A stretch of 64,000 nucleotides of DNA from JAPOUP01 sp965203605 (lineage in GTDB: Bacteria > Pseudomonadota > Alphaproteobacteria > Rhodobacterales > Rhodobacteraceae). The stretch covers positions 4,960,001 through 5,024,000 of the forward strand of contig OZ241902.1 in the NCBI GenBank assembly GCA_965203605.1, in the 5' to 3' direction. Numbering within the stretch: position 1 is the first letter of the stretch; every line of letters begins with the position of its first letter. Below the pieces are notes generated by a model. The model was not told where the DNA came from and searched no databases. It saw only the letters and a list, made by a program, of their open reading frames with translations. The position numbers and the translations under genes were made by a program. This document shows positions 26,604 through 35,750 of the stretch, in pieces.

Positions 26604-27064
26604 CGAATCTGGAACACGCCTTCGATCTCCACAGCGACATTGAGTGGCAGCGCAGCCGCGGAAACTGCGGAACGTGCGTGACGGCCCGCATCCCCCAAAG
26701 CATCGACCAGAAAATCGCTGCAACCGTTGATGACCTTTGGTTGATCGGCGAACTCCGGAACCGAGTTCACAAATCCAGTTAGCTTGACAACGCGCTGAAG
26801 ACGGTCCAGATCACCCTCGCAGGCATATCGGACCTGCGCGAGCAAGCTGATACCACAGGCTCGTGCTGCAGCGGCGCCTTCGGCAACACTCAGGTCAGCC
26901 CCGACCTTGCCTGTGATCAGTCCATTCATATTCTGGCTGATCTGCCCGGAAACATACAGAATGTCGCCAACCCGCACCCACGGTACATAGTTGGCTGCTG
27001 GAGCCGGAGCTTCGGGAAGTGTAACACCAAGCTCCGCCAGCCTTGCCTCGAAGGTTCCACTCAT
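26600..27064 (-). CDS. RidA-family (YjgF/YER057c/UK114) protein
   Basis: A 154-residue member of the RidA superfamily, whose best-known members deaminate reactive enamine/imine intermediates from PLP enzymes. Visible features are ILYVSGQISQNMNG, AAARACGISLLAQVR and VNSVPEFADQPKVINGCSDF. The C-terminal GRHARSAVSAAALPLNVAVE has the conserved Arg. The length (154) matches the longer YER057c-type subgroup rather than the 128-residue RidA proper, so the precise activity is uncertain. First gene of a four-gene leftward operon. Confidence 0.92.
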   Translation of the reverse strand: MSGTFEARLAELGVTLPEAPAPAANYVPWVRVGDILYVSGQISQNMNGLITGKVGADLSVAEGAAAARACGISLLAQVRYACEGDLDRLQRVVKLTGFVNSVPEFADQPKVINGCSDFLVDALGDAGRHARSAVSAAALPLNVAVEIEGVFQIR

Positions 27065-27212
27065 CGGATGAATTCCCCTTGTCTTCGAAGTTGAACTTAC
27101 ATCGTGTCGAGATCACGGAAAACCGGAAAAGAACACGACTGGCGCGAGATTGCATCGCCGGTTAGGGTTCAGGGAGTTTCGACGACGGTTGGCGAACCTA
27201 TGGGAGAAGACG

Positions 27213-27944
27213 ATGCCTAACCCCGGTGTGGCGATGATCGTGATCGGTGACGAATTGCTTTCCGGCCGCACGCGCGACTCCAACATGCACCATCTGGCAG
27301 GCGAACTGACAAAGGCGGGATTCGACCTTAGGGAGGTTCGTGTTGTTGGCGACGATCAGGATGCGATCGCGGGTGCGGTGAATTCCCTGAGGGCGACCCA
27401 TGACCAGGTGTTCACTAGCGGGGGTATCGGCCCCACGCATGATGACATCACCGCCGATTCCGTTGCTGCGGCGTTTGGGCTTCCCATTGGCGTACGGGAA
27501 GATGCGAAGGCGATTCTAGAGGAACATTGCCGTCGGCATGGCATCGAAATGAACGCGGCGCGCCTGCGAATGGCTCGGGTGCCTGAAGGCGCGGTGCTGA
27601 TCGACAATCCGGTCTCGTCGGCGCCGGGGTTCTCGCTGGATAACGTGCACGTCCTTGCAGGGGTTCCAGCGATTTTTGAAGCCATGGTTGCAAGCGTCCT
27701 GCCGACACTGGTCGGAGGTGCGCCGATACACAGCGAAGCGGTGCGGGTCAACCTTCCGGAAGGCGAGATCGCGGGGCCACTCAGGCGAATCGCCGAGGCT
27801 TATGCGGGACTGTCGTTCGGTTCCTATCCGTTCGTGCTGCATGGCCGATTCGGTGTGAACCTGGTCGTGCGAGGGACCGACCCGGAGCTCCTCGGCTCGG
27901 CGGTCACCGAGCTGCAGGAGGCATTCCCGGACGCAGTGACATGA
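27213..27944 (+). CDS. CinA-like molybdopterin-binding domain protein
   Basis: A 243-residue protein with the MoCF_biosynth (MogA/MoaB-like) fold found at the N-terminus of CinA. Motifs are VIGDELLSGRTRDSN, SGGIGPTHDDIT and VLAGVPAIFEAM. It lacks the C-terminal nicotinamide-nucleotide amidase domain of full CinA, so deamidation is not expected. Short forms like this are common in alphaproteobacteria. Start ATG 27213 has AGAAG just upstream. It overlaps the following GNAT gene by 4 bases. Confidence 0.9.
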   Translation: MPNPGVAMIVIGDELLSGRTRDSNMHHLAGELTKAGFDLREVRVVGDDQDAIAGAVNSLRATHDQVFTSGGIGPTHDDITADSVAAAFGLPIGVREDAKAILEEHCRRHGIEMNAARLRMARVPEGAVLIDNPVSSAPGFSLDNVHVLAGVPAIFEAMVASVLPTLVGGAPIHSEAVRVNLPEGEIAGPLRRIAEAYAGLSFGSYPFVLHGRFGVNLVVRGTDPELLGSAVTELQEAFPDAVT

Positions 27945-28660
27945 GTGATCCTTCGATTGCGGAATTGTTCACCGCATTGGAGGCGACTTGGCCACCGGCG
28001 AGCACGAAGCGTGTCGGTCCTTGGAAAATCCGCAATGGCTGCGGTGGCGGGCAGCGAGTGTCATCAACAACCGCCGAAGCGCTGGTCGTCGTATCAGACA
28101 TCGCCCTCGCCGAAGATGCAATGTCGGGGTTACACCAGAACCGCATCTTCATGATCAGGCCCGGCATGGAACAGATCGACGCGCTGCTGGAACGGCAGGG
28201 ATACAGAATAAAGGACTCGGTCGTCGTGTATTTGGCTGATGTGCCACAATTAGCGACCGAGCCTTTGCCACATGCGTCGGTGTTTGAGATCTATCCGCCA
28301 TTGGGAATCATGGCGGAACTCTGGATGGCAGGGGGCATCGGACCGGACCGCCTCGCCGTGATGGAGCGCGTCCAAGGCCCAAAGACCGCCTTGCTTGTAC
28401 GATGCGAGGACTTCCCGGCAGGAGTTGCTTTCGTTGCGGCATATCAACGGATTGCGGTAATTCACGCCATTCATGTGACGGCGGCGCTACGCCGCAAGGG
28501 CGTTGGCACCAACATCATACGGGCATCCGCACGCTGGGCGCAGGGCAGAGGCGCAACCCATCTGGCATTGGCAGCGACCCGCACGAATACGGACGGACGC
28601 GCTCTATACACTTCCAACGGAATGAAGGTTCTGGCAGAATACCACTATCGAACCAAATGA
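27941..28660 (+). CDS. GNAT-family N-acetyltransferase
   Basis: A 239-residue acetyltransferase with the acetyl-CoA-binding core near the C-terminus: AVIHAIHVTAALRRKGVGTN, then ARWAQGRGATHLALAAT, and the terminal NTDGRALYTSNGMKVLAEYH. The N-terminal 130 residues resemble no catalytic motif that I know. The substrate is unknown. It is coupled to the cinA-like gene by an ATGA overlap and precedes the AhpD-like gene by 24 bases. Confidence 0.85.
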   Translation: MSDPSIAELFTALEATWPPASTKRVGPWKIRNGCGGGQRVSSTTAEALVVVSDIALAEDAMSGLHQNRIFMIRPGMEQIDALLERQGYRIKDSVVVYLADVPQLATEPLPHASVFEIYPPLGIMAELWMAGGIGPDRLAVMERVQGPKTALLVRCEDFPAGVAFVAAYQRIAVIHAIHVTAALRRKGVGTNIIRASARWAQGRGATHLALAATRTNTDGRALYTSNGMKVLAEYHYRTK

Positions 28661-28684
28661 GGACATCGATCTTCCGGAGTGGAT

Positions 28685-29260
28685 ATGTCAGATGAAGCTA
28701 GGCAGGTAACCGCGCTTGACCTGCCAATGGTAGACCCGTTACCCGAGCCGACGCAGAAGTACTTCGATCTCTGCCGTGAGAAGCTTGGACTGATCCCAAA
28801 CGTCCTGAAGGCCTATGCTTTCGACATTGGGAAACTCAACGCCTTCACGACGATGTACAACGACCTGATGCTCGGCGAGAGCGGATTGTCAAAGCTCGAC
28901 CGCGAGATGATCGCAGTCGTCGTCAGTTCGATCAACCGCTGCTGGTATTGTCAGGTCGCCCATGGTGCAGCCGTTCGGGAGCTTTCCGGCAATCCGGCGC
29001 TGGGAGAGGCAATGGTGATGAACTACCGCGCGGCGGGATTGGACGCGCGACAGCGAACACTGCTGGACTTCGCGGCCAAGCTGACAGAATCAAGCTGTGA
29101 AGTGGAAGAGTCGGACCGTCAGGCGCTGCGGGACGTCGGCTTCTCGGATCGCGACATATTCGACATCGCCAGCGTCGTCGGTTTCTTCAACATGACCAAT
29201 CGAGTGGCATCCGCGGTCGACATGCAGCCGAACGATGCCTATCACGCCACCGCAAGATGA
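28685..29260 (+). CDS. Carboxymuconolactone-decarboxylase / AhpD-like peroxidase-related protein
   Basis: A 191-residue alkylhydroperoxidase-fold protein. The redox CxxC is in NRCWYCQVAHGAAV, with a proton-relay His three residues on, as in the peroxidase-related subgroup. KLGLIPNVLKAYAFD near the N-terminus and a C-terminal VVGFFNMTNRVASAVDM also fit. The ATG at 28685 is preferred over GTG 28679 because it has GGAG at better spacing. It overlaps the OmpA-like gene by 4 bases, which ties a cytosolic redox enzyme to an envelope protein. Confidence 0.88.
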   Translation: MSDEARQVTALDLPMVDPLPEPTQKYFDLCREKLGLIPNVLKAYAFDIGKLNAFTTMYNDLMLGESGLSKLDREMIAVVVSSINRCWYCQVAHGAAVRELSGNPALGEAMVMNYRAAGLDARQRTLLDFAAKLTESSCEVEESDRQALRDVGFSDRDIFDIASVVGFFNMTNRVASAVDMQPNDAYHATAR

Positions 29261-30195
29261 TCCTGCGCACCGTCACGACGCTGTTCATACATCTTGCAGC
29301 TACTGCGGTGCAGGCGATGGTCCTGGAGTTCCCTTGGCCAACAGAACCGCTGGCGGAACAGCGAATTGCAGGCACCAGCCATTTCCTGGCAACAGCACCG
29401 TTCTCTGATGGTCAGCTGGAAGGCGTGGTCGCCGAGGGAACATTGCATCGTCAGAGCTGGAGGGTGATCGGTGAGTACACGACCCTTCAACTATTGGCCT
29501 CATTGCGAAAACAGATTATGGCTGCTGGTTTCGAAATTCTGTTCGAATGCGAAACGAGAGCCTGTGGAGGATTTGACTTCCGTTACCAGATCGACATCCT
29601 GCCAGAGCCTGATATGCACGTGCATCTCGGTGACTACAGGTATCTGTCCGCGAAGAGGGCAGCGAAAGGTGGCGGTGATGAATATGTCGCCATGATTGTG
29701 AGCCGCAGCGCCAATGCCGGCTTTGTCCACCTCACCCAGGTTAGCAGGAACGGGGAAGTCGCTCGCGTTGTGGCGACCGGGAACCCGCAACCGTTTCCCA
29801 CGACAATGTCGGACATTGAGGAGGCGGGAGAGCGGTTGGAGCTGACTGGCTTCATACCCCTCGACGACCTTGAGTTCAAGACCGGCTCCTCCCGGCTCGG
29901 GGACGAGACATTCGCATCGTTGGCAGGTCTCGCGTTCTATCTACATGCAAATCCCGACAAGATAATTGTGCTTGTAGGCCATACAGACGCCGTTGGCTCC
30001 CCCGATTCGAACATTGAGCTTTCGCGGTTGCGGGCCGCTGCGGTTCTGGAGCGGCTTGTGGAGCGGCATGGAGTGACCCGCAGCCAGGTGCTTTCAGATG
30101 GAGTCGGTTTTCTGGCTCCGCGGGCAAGCAACCTGACCGAAGAGGGTCGGACCCTGAACCGCAGGGTCGAGGCTGTTCTTGTCACAACCCAATGA
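29257..30195 (+). CDS. OmpA-family outer-membrane/periplasmic protein
   Basis: A 312-residue protein with an N-terminal signal sequence (MILRTVTTLFIHLAATAVQA). A DUF4892-like middle domain (FETRACGGFDFRYQ-type stretch near residue 95-110) follows, then a C-terminal OmpA peptidoglycan-binding domain. The latter reads DLEFKTGSSRLG, VLVGHTDAVGS, SRLRAAAVLERLVE and the NRRVEAVL ending with the conserved Asn-Arg. It probably anchors the outer membrane to the cell wall. The start overlaps the AhpD-like gene by 4 bases. Confidence 0.87.
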   Translation: MILRTVTTLFIHLAATAVQAMVLEFPWPTEPLAEQRIAGTSHFLATAPFSDGQLEGVVAEGTLHRQSWRVIGEYTTLQLLASLRKQIMAAGFEILFECETRACGGFDFRYQIDILPEPDMHVHLGDYRYLSAKRAAKGGGDEYVAMIVSRSANAGFVHLTQVSRNGEVARVVATGNPQPFPTTMSDIEEAGERLELTGFIPLDDLEFKTGSSRLGDETFASLAGLAFYLHANPDKIIVLVGHTDAVGSPDSNIELSRLRAAAVLERLVERHGVTRSQVLSDGVGFLAPRASNLTEEGRTLNRRVEAVLVTTQ

Positions 30196-30332
30196 CATTG
30201 CTGCCGACGTTCTGAAAGCCTCAGAATCCGTACGAGGCCCCTGAAATCGTTCAGAATACGGACCTGCGTTGCGTTCAACGTATATACCAAGTCGACCTGC
30301 ACCGGCCGTTTCCGCAGCGGGGAAGCAGGTCC

Positions 30333-30735
30333 GATCTCTCGCTCGTCGCAGTGAGCCGCAATCTGGTTCACGGGACAGGCGTCACGAACATGAACGTGGA
30401 GCGGCGCATCGCAGGAGCCCACCTCCAGCCGAAGTTTCTGACGGCTGGTGTTGGAGTGGTCGCGACATATGAACTCCGCAACATCGATCACGGCAAGCTG
30501 GAAGCGCTGGTCCACCGCCTCTTTGGGCCTTCGCGTCTCGACATCGAGGTGGTGGGTCGCTAATCGTACCCCGTCGTGCCGAGCGGGTGGTTTCTCGTAC
30601 GATCGCCGCGATAGCCGCCGCAGTGGACAATATCCGGGATGGGACGATTCCCCTGTTCGTGCATGATCGCGTCAAGGCGGAACCGGTTGGACAGAAGGAT
30701 CGCCGGCATTCGAAGCAGGATGCGGCAAGCTGAAG
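30333..30735 (+). pseudogene. GIY-YIG / T5orf172-type nuclease fragment
   Basis: Part of a small nuclease-like protein is readable: NLVHGTGVTNMNVERRIAGA, then VVATYELRNIDHGKLEALVH and RLFGPSRLDIEVVGR to a stop at 30563. The following sequence continues the family in another frame (TIAAIAAAVDNIRDGTI). The typical REWF motif lies at the frame change near 30590. The N-terminal GIY-YIG strand is missing or unrecognisable. This is a decayed copy and marks the left edge of the defence-gene region. Family call from pattern only. Confidence 0.6.
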
Positions 30736-30748
30736 GGAACAAACGGTC

Positions 30749-31327
30749 ATGTCCGTCCAGTCATTGAGGAAGTCGCCGTCCGCAACCTACACGGATGTGC
30801 TCAACGCACCGCCCGAAATGGTCGCCGAACTCATCGGGGGAACGCTTCATACCCATCCCCGACCTGCCATGAGGCACGCGTTTGCCGGGTCATCTCTCGG
30901 ATACGACCTTTCCGGCCCTTTTCAGTTTGGCCGCGGCGGTCCTGGCGGCTGGTGGATCATCGACGAACCAGAACTGCATTTGAGCGGCGAGGTCGTAGTG
31001 CCCGATCTGGCCGGATGGCGACGGGAGACCATGCCGGATTACCCTGATGCCGCTTACTGCTCGGTCGCTCCCGATTGGGTCTGCGAGATCCTGTCTCCGG
31101 CAACACGCAAGCTCGATCTATTTGAGAAGCGACCATTCTATGCGGGCGAGAACGTCAGCCATCTTTGGCTTGTGGATCCCGTCGAGCGGGAACTTGAGGC
31201 TTTAGAGCTTCGGGATGGTCAGTGGCTGCTGATTGCCGCCCTGAAGGAGGACGATCAAGTGAGTGTGCGGCCGTTCGAAGCCATTACATTCAGTCTGGCA
31301 GACCTTTGGCCGGAGCCCTCGGGTTGA
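30749..31327 (+). CDS. Uma2-family (DUF820) restriction-endonuclease-like protein
   Basis: A 192-residue protein with the PD-(D/E)XK-like fold of the Uma2 family. The core is EVVVPDLAGWRRE followed by APDWVCEILSPATRKLD, with the catalytic Asp, Glu and nearby Lys; HLWLVDPVERELEAL follows. The N-terminal LNAPPEMVAELIGGTLH is also typical. The cellular role of the family is not settled. It lies between a decayed nuclease and the DUF262 gene and has its own start with AGGGAAC upstream. Confidence 0.9.
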   Translation: MSVQSLRKSPSATYTDVLNAPPEMVAELIGGTLHTHPRPAMRHAFAGSSLGYDLSGPFQFGRGGPGGWWIIDEPELHLSGEVVVPDLAGWRRETMPDYPDAAYCSVAPDWVCEILSPATRKLDLFEKRPFYAGENVSHLWLVDPVERELEALELRDGQWLLIAALKEDDQVSVRPFEAITFSLADLWPEPSG

Positions 31328-31925
31328 ACCAATGCATGTGCAGGTGGTCAGGACGCGCCTTGGGCACTGGATACGCTTATGGCTCGATCTATCGAGAGGT
31401 GCCTCCGTCGGAGAGATCAAACTGTGCCGCTGAAGCATCGCTTCTCCATGATGCGCAATTCCGGAACCGACCCTCTCTTTCACTGATGAGCAGAACATCC
31501 ACACGCCATTGATTCCAGATCATTGCGGGAATCCTGACCAACTCCTGCCCGGGTGACCTGCGCGCCAAAGTATCGCGAGCCTCGAATACCCTGACCGTCT
31601 CTGGGTTTACACCCCAGTCCCGTGTGCGCAGGTCTGGATGTTGCTCTCGCGACAGGGCCACCGCCGCAACCGGGTGTGGGTTCAGAAATGCGAAAACGAC
31701 GGTTTCCGCAGCGGAGGTGCTGCCTGGATGGAATGGAATGCAGGATTCCCGGCTATTGGGCACTGGCAATCCTGCCCAAGGAGGATTCAGGTCCCGTCGG
31801 AAGAAGGCGTATCCGTGTCGTCCGGTTGGCGCAATGCCGCCGGGTAGGGGTGCGGGCAGACACGTTCGCGAATTCCTAGCGATGCAGTCGCTTGAAGCCA
31901 CTTGTGCCGCTAGTTAGAGCTATCA
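31328..31925. other. Gap with no supported gene
   Basis: About 600 bases between Uma2 and the DUF262 gene. A 170-codon minus-strand frame (31389-31901) contains a protein-like middle section (VRIPAMIWNQWRVDVLL) but no family match that I recognise and no convincing start. It may be a remnant of a gene. I do not call it. Confidence 0.4.
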
Positions 31926-34481
31926 ATGAACCCATCGCAGGGCGACAACAGAGCGGGAGAGTCTTTCGCTGGGCCCAATCTGGATTCAGGACGTATCGCA
32001 ACGAAGGCACAATCTATGTACGCTAAACCCCTTAAGTTTCTGGAACTTCTGAACGCACAGGTTCAGTACGTGGTGCCGCGATGGCAGCGCCGCTACTGCT
32101 GGAACTCGACCGACATCGAACGACTGGTCGAAGATCTCATCACGATTGCGGCGGCCGATCCCGGCGCGACTCACTACGGCGGCACTCTGCTAACCTTTCC
32201 GGAACCCGGCCCAGCTGGCGTGGTGACAACGATCCGGGTCGTTGACGGCCAGCAGAGGCTGACCACAGTAAGCATTCTGCTCGCCTCCATTGCGGACGAG
32301 CTTGGTTCGGAAGGCAACTGTGATGGTTGGACCCGGGAAATCATTCGCAATGACCGACTGACCAATCCAGGCAAGCCGCTGGACAAACGCCGCAAGCTGC
32401 GACTGCAGGACGGGGACGAGGAGGAGTACCTGCGCGGTCTTGAGAGCGTTCCGGAAGGCGAGGGCGCTGTAACTCAAGCCTGGAGGATCGCCCGTCGTCT
32501 GGTGGCTCGAAATGGTGTGGGTCTTCTCCTAAAGGGCCTTGACCGGCTACATGTGGTCAGCATCGGCCTCGACGACAAGGAGGACCCGCAGCAGATATTC
32601 GAGAGTCTGAATGCGACTGGCCGATCACTAGCTGAGAGCGAAAAGGTCAAGAACTGGCTGTTGATGGGGCTTCCCGATGCGGTGCAGCAGGATCTATACG
32701 ACAATCACTGGCTTCAGATCGAGAAGCGTTTGGACGCCAGACATGCAGGCGAACGAATTGACATGTTCCTTCGGGATGTCCTTCGGTGGAAGACAGGCCA
32801 GATCCACGGCATAGACCGGGTTTACGAAGGGGTTCGCAGATGGGCGGTGCAATCGGGACGACAGGGCGACCGGCCAGCGCTTTGCCGCGATCTGGCGCAC
32901 CTAGCGGGTCTCTACGGAATGCTCACAGGCACGGCGAAGGGTTATGGGGATGCCAAAGTCGACCGGGAACTCCGGCATCTGCGCGAACTCGGGATCGATG
33001 TTCACCGGCCATTGACGCTGCGGCTGCTGAACGATGCCAATGACAACAACTGCGCAGGCGGCGGTGATGCGGAACTTGTAAAGTCGCTTGCCGGCATTGG
33101 TGCGTGGACTACGCGGATGTGGCTGGCGGGTCGGCCGACGGCCGGGATGAACCGGACGATTGCGGAACTTGCGCATGAAGCTGGACCCGATGGAAGCGCG
33201 GATTTTTCGGAGCACTGGCTCGGACGGATCCGCCGGCTGCGGAACACACGTGTCGGGGTGCCAAGTGACGGGGACGTTCGCGAGGGCGTGCGCACACGGC
33301 AGGCCTATGGGGGAAGCACGACAGGGTCTGCGCGTGCGGTGTTGTGCGAATTGATGGAAGCCAAACACCGCGAAGAGGCGCCGGCCCGAGATCACCTTAC
33401 GATCGAACATGTGATGCCGCAGAAACTCACCGACGAATGGAAACGCTATCTCGGGGACGACGCAGAGGAAGTGCACGGGCAGTACCGTGACCGCCTTGCG
33501 AATCTGACCCTGAGCGGTGACGCGACTAACGCCGGGATGGGAGCGAACACGTTTGATGCCAAAAAAGAGGTTTACCGCAATAGTTCCATCGGCATGACAA
33601 GGCTCATCGCCGAAGAGAGCGAATGGAATGAAGCGGCACTAGAGCAGCGCGCCGAAGATCTGGCGGATCTGGCACTTGTGCGCTGGCCGTGGACCGATCC
33701 GTTGAGGCGGCGTGAGGACGCGGTGCGCTCAACGAGGCTTCGCTGGCGGATCGAGGACGGACCTTGGCGGCATGAGGATGCGGCGAGTCAGATGGTTTCT
33801 AATGTCGCTGCGGGTTTGCTGGACCGGGATCCCGAAAATGGGAAGAGACTGTCGGGGGAGGCAATCAGACCGAATATCCATCCGGCCTCGCAATATCCAT
33901 CAGGGAGAACGGTCGGTACATTAACCATGCGTACCGTGCCGGGTCACGACGCTTATGTGCTCTATCCCTACGAGCAGAACAATGATGGGAGTGCGGAACG
34001 ATGTCGGAAGATGGGCAGACGATGCGGGGTCACCGTGGAGGTCGAATTCGCCAAAGACAATACCTACCAGGAATTCTGGAAACTGCTGAAGGAACAGGTA
34101 GGCGGCGTTCCGGGACAGAAGGATACCTGGAGTGGACCAACGCAATGGTCGGTCAGAGAGGGCGAAGCAGTTGATCGTGTGGGAATCCATATCGGCAACC
34201 AGAAGCTACTTTGGCTCTATATCAAATCGGGCGAGTTCAATCCGTCTGAAGAACGGGCGGCTCGAATGCGCCATTATTCCCGAAAGATCCGCGAAAGGAT
34301 GGGGGACCAGCAGCTTGGAGGCAATCTGAACCAGAACAGTGCGAAAGGATGGAGCATATCGGTTCAGAGGCCGTGGATGCATGACGACGTAGGCGAATGG
34401 CTTGACGCCGCGCAATGGATTTCGGACCAATGCGACAGATTGCACGCGATCGTGGGTGAAGTCCTTGGTGATGTGTCATGA
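31926..34481 (+). CDS. DUF262-DUF1524 protein (GmrSD-like, putative phage defence)
   Basis: An 851-residue protein. The DUF262 (GmrS/ParB-like) domain holds VPRWQRRYCW at about residues 50-59 and VVDGQQRLTT at about 107-116, both linked to nucleotide hydrolysis. The DUF1524 (GmrD/HNH-like) domain has IEHVMPQ near residue 493 and GMGANTFDAKKEVYRNSSIG. About 190 further residues follow, resembling DUF4268 (VGIHIGNQKLLWLYIK, then HDDVGEWLDAAQWISDQCDR). In GmrSD and BrxU, relatives of this pair act as type IV restriction enzymes on modified phage DNA, so the same is likely here. The frame is intact, unlike most of the island. Confidence 0.88.
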   Translation: MNPSQGDNRAGESFAGPNLDSGRIATKAQSMYAKPLKFLELLNAQVQYVVPRWQRRYCWNSTDIERLVEDLITIAAADPGATHYGGTLLTFPEPGPAGVVTTIRVVDGQQRLTTVSILLASIADELGSEGNCDGWTREIIRNDRLTNPGKPLDKRRKLRLQDGDEEEYLRGLESVPEGEGAVTQAWRIARRLVARNGVGLLLKGLDRLHVVSIGLDDKEDPQQIFESLNATGRSLAESEKVKNWLLMGLPDAVQQDLYDNHWLQIEKRLDARHAGERIDMFLRDVLRWKTGQIHGIDRVYEGVRRWAVQSGRQGDRPALCRDLAHLAGLYGMLTGTAKGYGDAKVDRELRHLRELGIDVHRPLTLRLLNDANDNNCAGGGDAELVKSLAGIGAWTTRMWLAGRPTAGMNRTIAELAHEAGPDGSADFSEHWLGRIRRLRNTRVGVPSDGDVREGVRTRQAYGGSTTGSARAVLCELMEAKHREEAPARDHLTIEHVMPQKLTDEWKRYLGDDAEEVHGQYRDRLANLTLSGDATNAGMGANTFDAKKEVYRNSSIGMTRLIAEESEWNEAALEQRAEDLADLALVRWPWTDPLRRREDAVRSTRLRWRIEDGPWRHEDAASQMVSNVAAGLLDRDPENGKRLSGEAIRPNIHPASQYPSGRTVGTLTMRTVPGHDAYVLYPYEQNNDGSAERCRKMGRRCGVTVEVEFAKDNTYQEFWKLLKEQVGGVPGQKDTWSGPTQWSVREGEAVDRVGIHIGNQKLLWLYIKSGEFNPSEERAARMRHYSRKIRERMGDQQLGGNLNQNSAKGWSISVQRPWMHDDVGEWLDAAQWISDQCDRLHAIVGEVLGDVS

Positions 34482-34927
34482 CTTTAGGGTCTCAGACTCT
34501 GTGCGTGGATGAAAGGAGTCCGGCCGTTCGTGTAATATTTGGGGATTATATACTTAACTGAACACGCAACAAATTATGGTAATAATGACAGTTTTGAACA
34601 ACAACACGTTGTATTCAATTTGGTTAAGTATATAATCTCCTAATATTTCGTCATCAATGTTCCAGTGTTTATCGAGTTCCACTTCCAAACCCATGCGCAA
34701 GACCCGGGAGTTTTGCAAGAGGCTCGCTCAATTGGGATCATAGGCGCAAACCCCAATCGCCCTTCAAGCGGCAAGACCCTCGATCGCGCTGACGGTCCCG
34801 CCAAGCTTGACGGGCCTAGGCAATTACCCATCCGCCCCGCGGATCAAAATTGATTCCTTCAGCTCCCCCTTGTCAGGTCCGTACACATGCGGATTGACCC
34901 ACACTGTCCGACAATTCTCGGGTTTCG
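34482..34927. other. AT-rich gap holding a MITE-like element
   Basis: 446 bases without a gene. The left part is strikingly AT-rich compared with the surrounding GC-rich sequence and contains the inverted-repeat element at 34532-34647. The rest shows nothing that I recognise. Confidence 0.55.
34532..34647. mobile_element. MITE-like AT-rich inverted-repeat element
   Basis: Two 25-base arms, 34534-34558 and 34623-34647, are complementary at 23 of 25 positions. They share GATTATATACTTAAC and its complement and enclose 64 bases. TTCGT occurs immediately outside both ends (34527-34531 and 34647-34651), consistent with a 5-bp target duplication. Composition is unlike that of the chromosome, which points to recent arrival. 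It is too short to encode a transposase. Confidence 0.7.
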
Positions 34928-35750
34928 TCATTTGGTGTATCCAATCCGTTGCAGTTTTGTGCGGAGCGCGTCTTTAAACTCATGTCGCTTGACGGTTTCA
35001 GCGGAAAGCAACTTGTCGCTCGACTCTTCAAGCGACAGGACTTCCCAATGATTCTCAACAAGCCGGTAGTCATCGGTGATGCGTGGCACAAGCCAAACGA
35101 TGTCGCCGTCGTTCAGGTCCCGGGACGGTTCGTCGGACGGCCCGCCAACAGCCTCGAAGAATGGACGGTCAACGGCAACCGCGAGCTTGGTGCCCCAACG
35201 CCTCAAGGTTGGTCCTTTGACCTGAAGCTGCGGCATCAGCCGTTTCGCACTGGATGAACGCCAGTCCGGGCGGAGAACCGCAGTCGGCTCCGGTGGCTTC
35301 TCGTCCGTATTGTCCAGCAGTATCTCGAAGTCTGCCAGCATCTCGGATCCAGAAAAATAGGCTGCTTGGATTTCCAAGCCGAACCATGACCAGGCATCTC
35401 CGTCGTGGGCAATGACCAGATCAACCCGCCCTGCCGGTTGCTGGCGAGCGCATGAACGGAACCTCGGGAGCCAGACATACATCCGGGAAGCCGACGAGCC
35501 GCGCCAACCATGACGGCAACAAGTCGCCCTCACTGAATCGGTTTGGGCAGGTGATGGCCGGTGGCTTTGTGCCGGATTTGATGGAACAGACACCGCCCCT
35601 CTTACTGCATCTCGGCATGTCACTTTGAAACGGACATGGCGGGGCTGGAGCGAGATTCAGGGCGCGACGCGTCAAGTGCTGCCGTTCGGCCACGGACAAA
35701 TTCTCGAACGGACGTCCAAACCACTCGGCAATGGCGTATCGGGAACTCAT
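34928..35750 (-). pseudogene. NotI-family restriction endonuclease, frameshifted
   Basis: The N-terminal part (35750-35421) reads IAEWFGRPFENLSVAER, CSKRGGVCSIKSGTKP and EVPFMRSPATGRAG, then stops. The remaining part in the next frame (from about 35440 to 34928) reads AGRVDLVIAHDGDAWSWFGLEIQAA, i.e. the nuclease core with Asp and ExQ, then RLMPQLQVKGPTLRRWGTKL and HWEVLSLEESSDKLLSAETV. This matches the NotI restriction-endonuclease family, with its cysteine-rich N-terminal part. One shift in the GGCAGGGCGGG region (about 35430) breaks it. The start overlaps the upstream methylase by 4 bases, as in an R-M pair. Confidence 0.78.

Noticed and set aside
31389..31901. A 170-codon minus-strand frame as a gene
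   Set aside because: No recognisable family, no ribosome-binding site and skewed composition. It is kept only as a possible remnant in the gap note.
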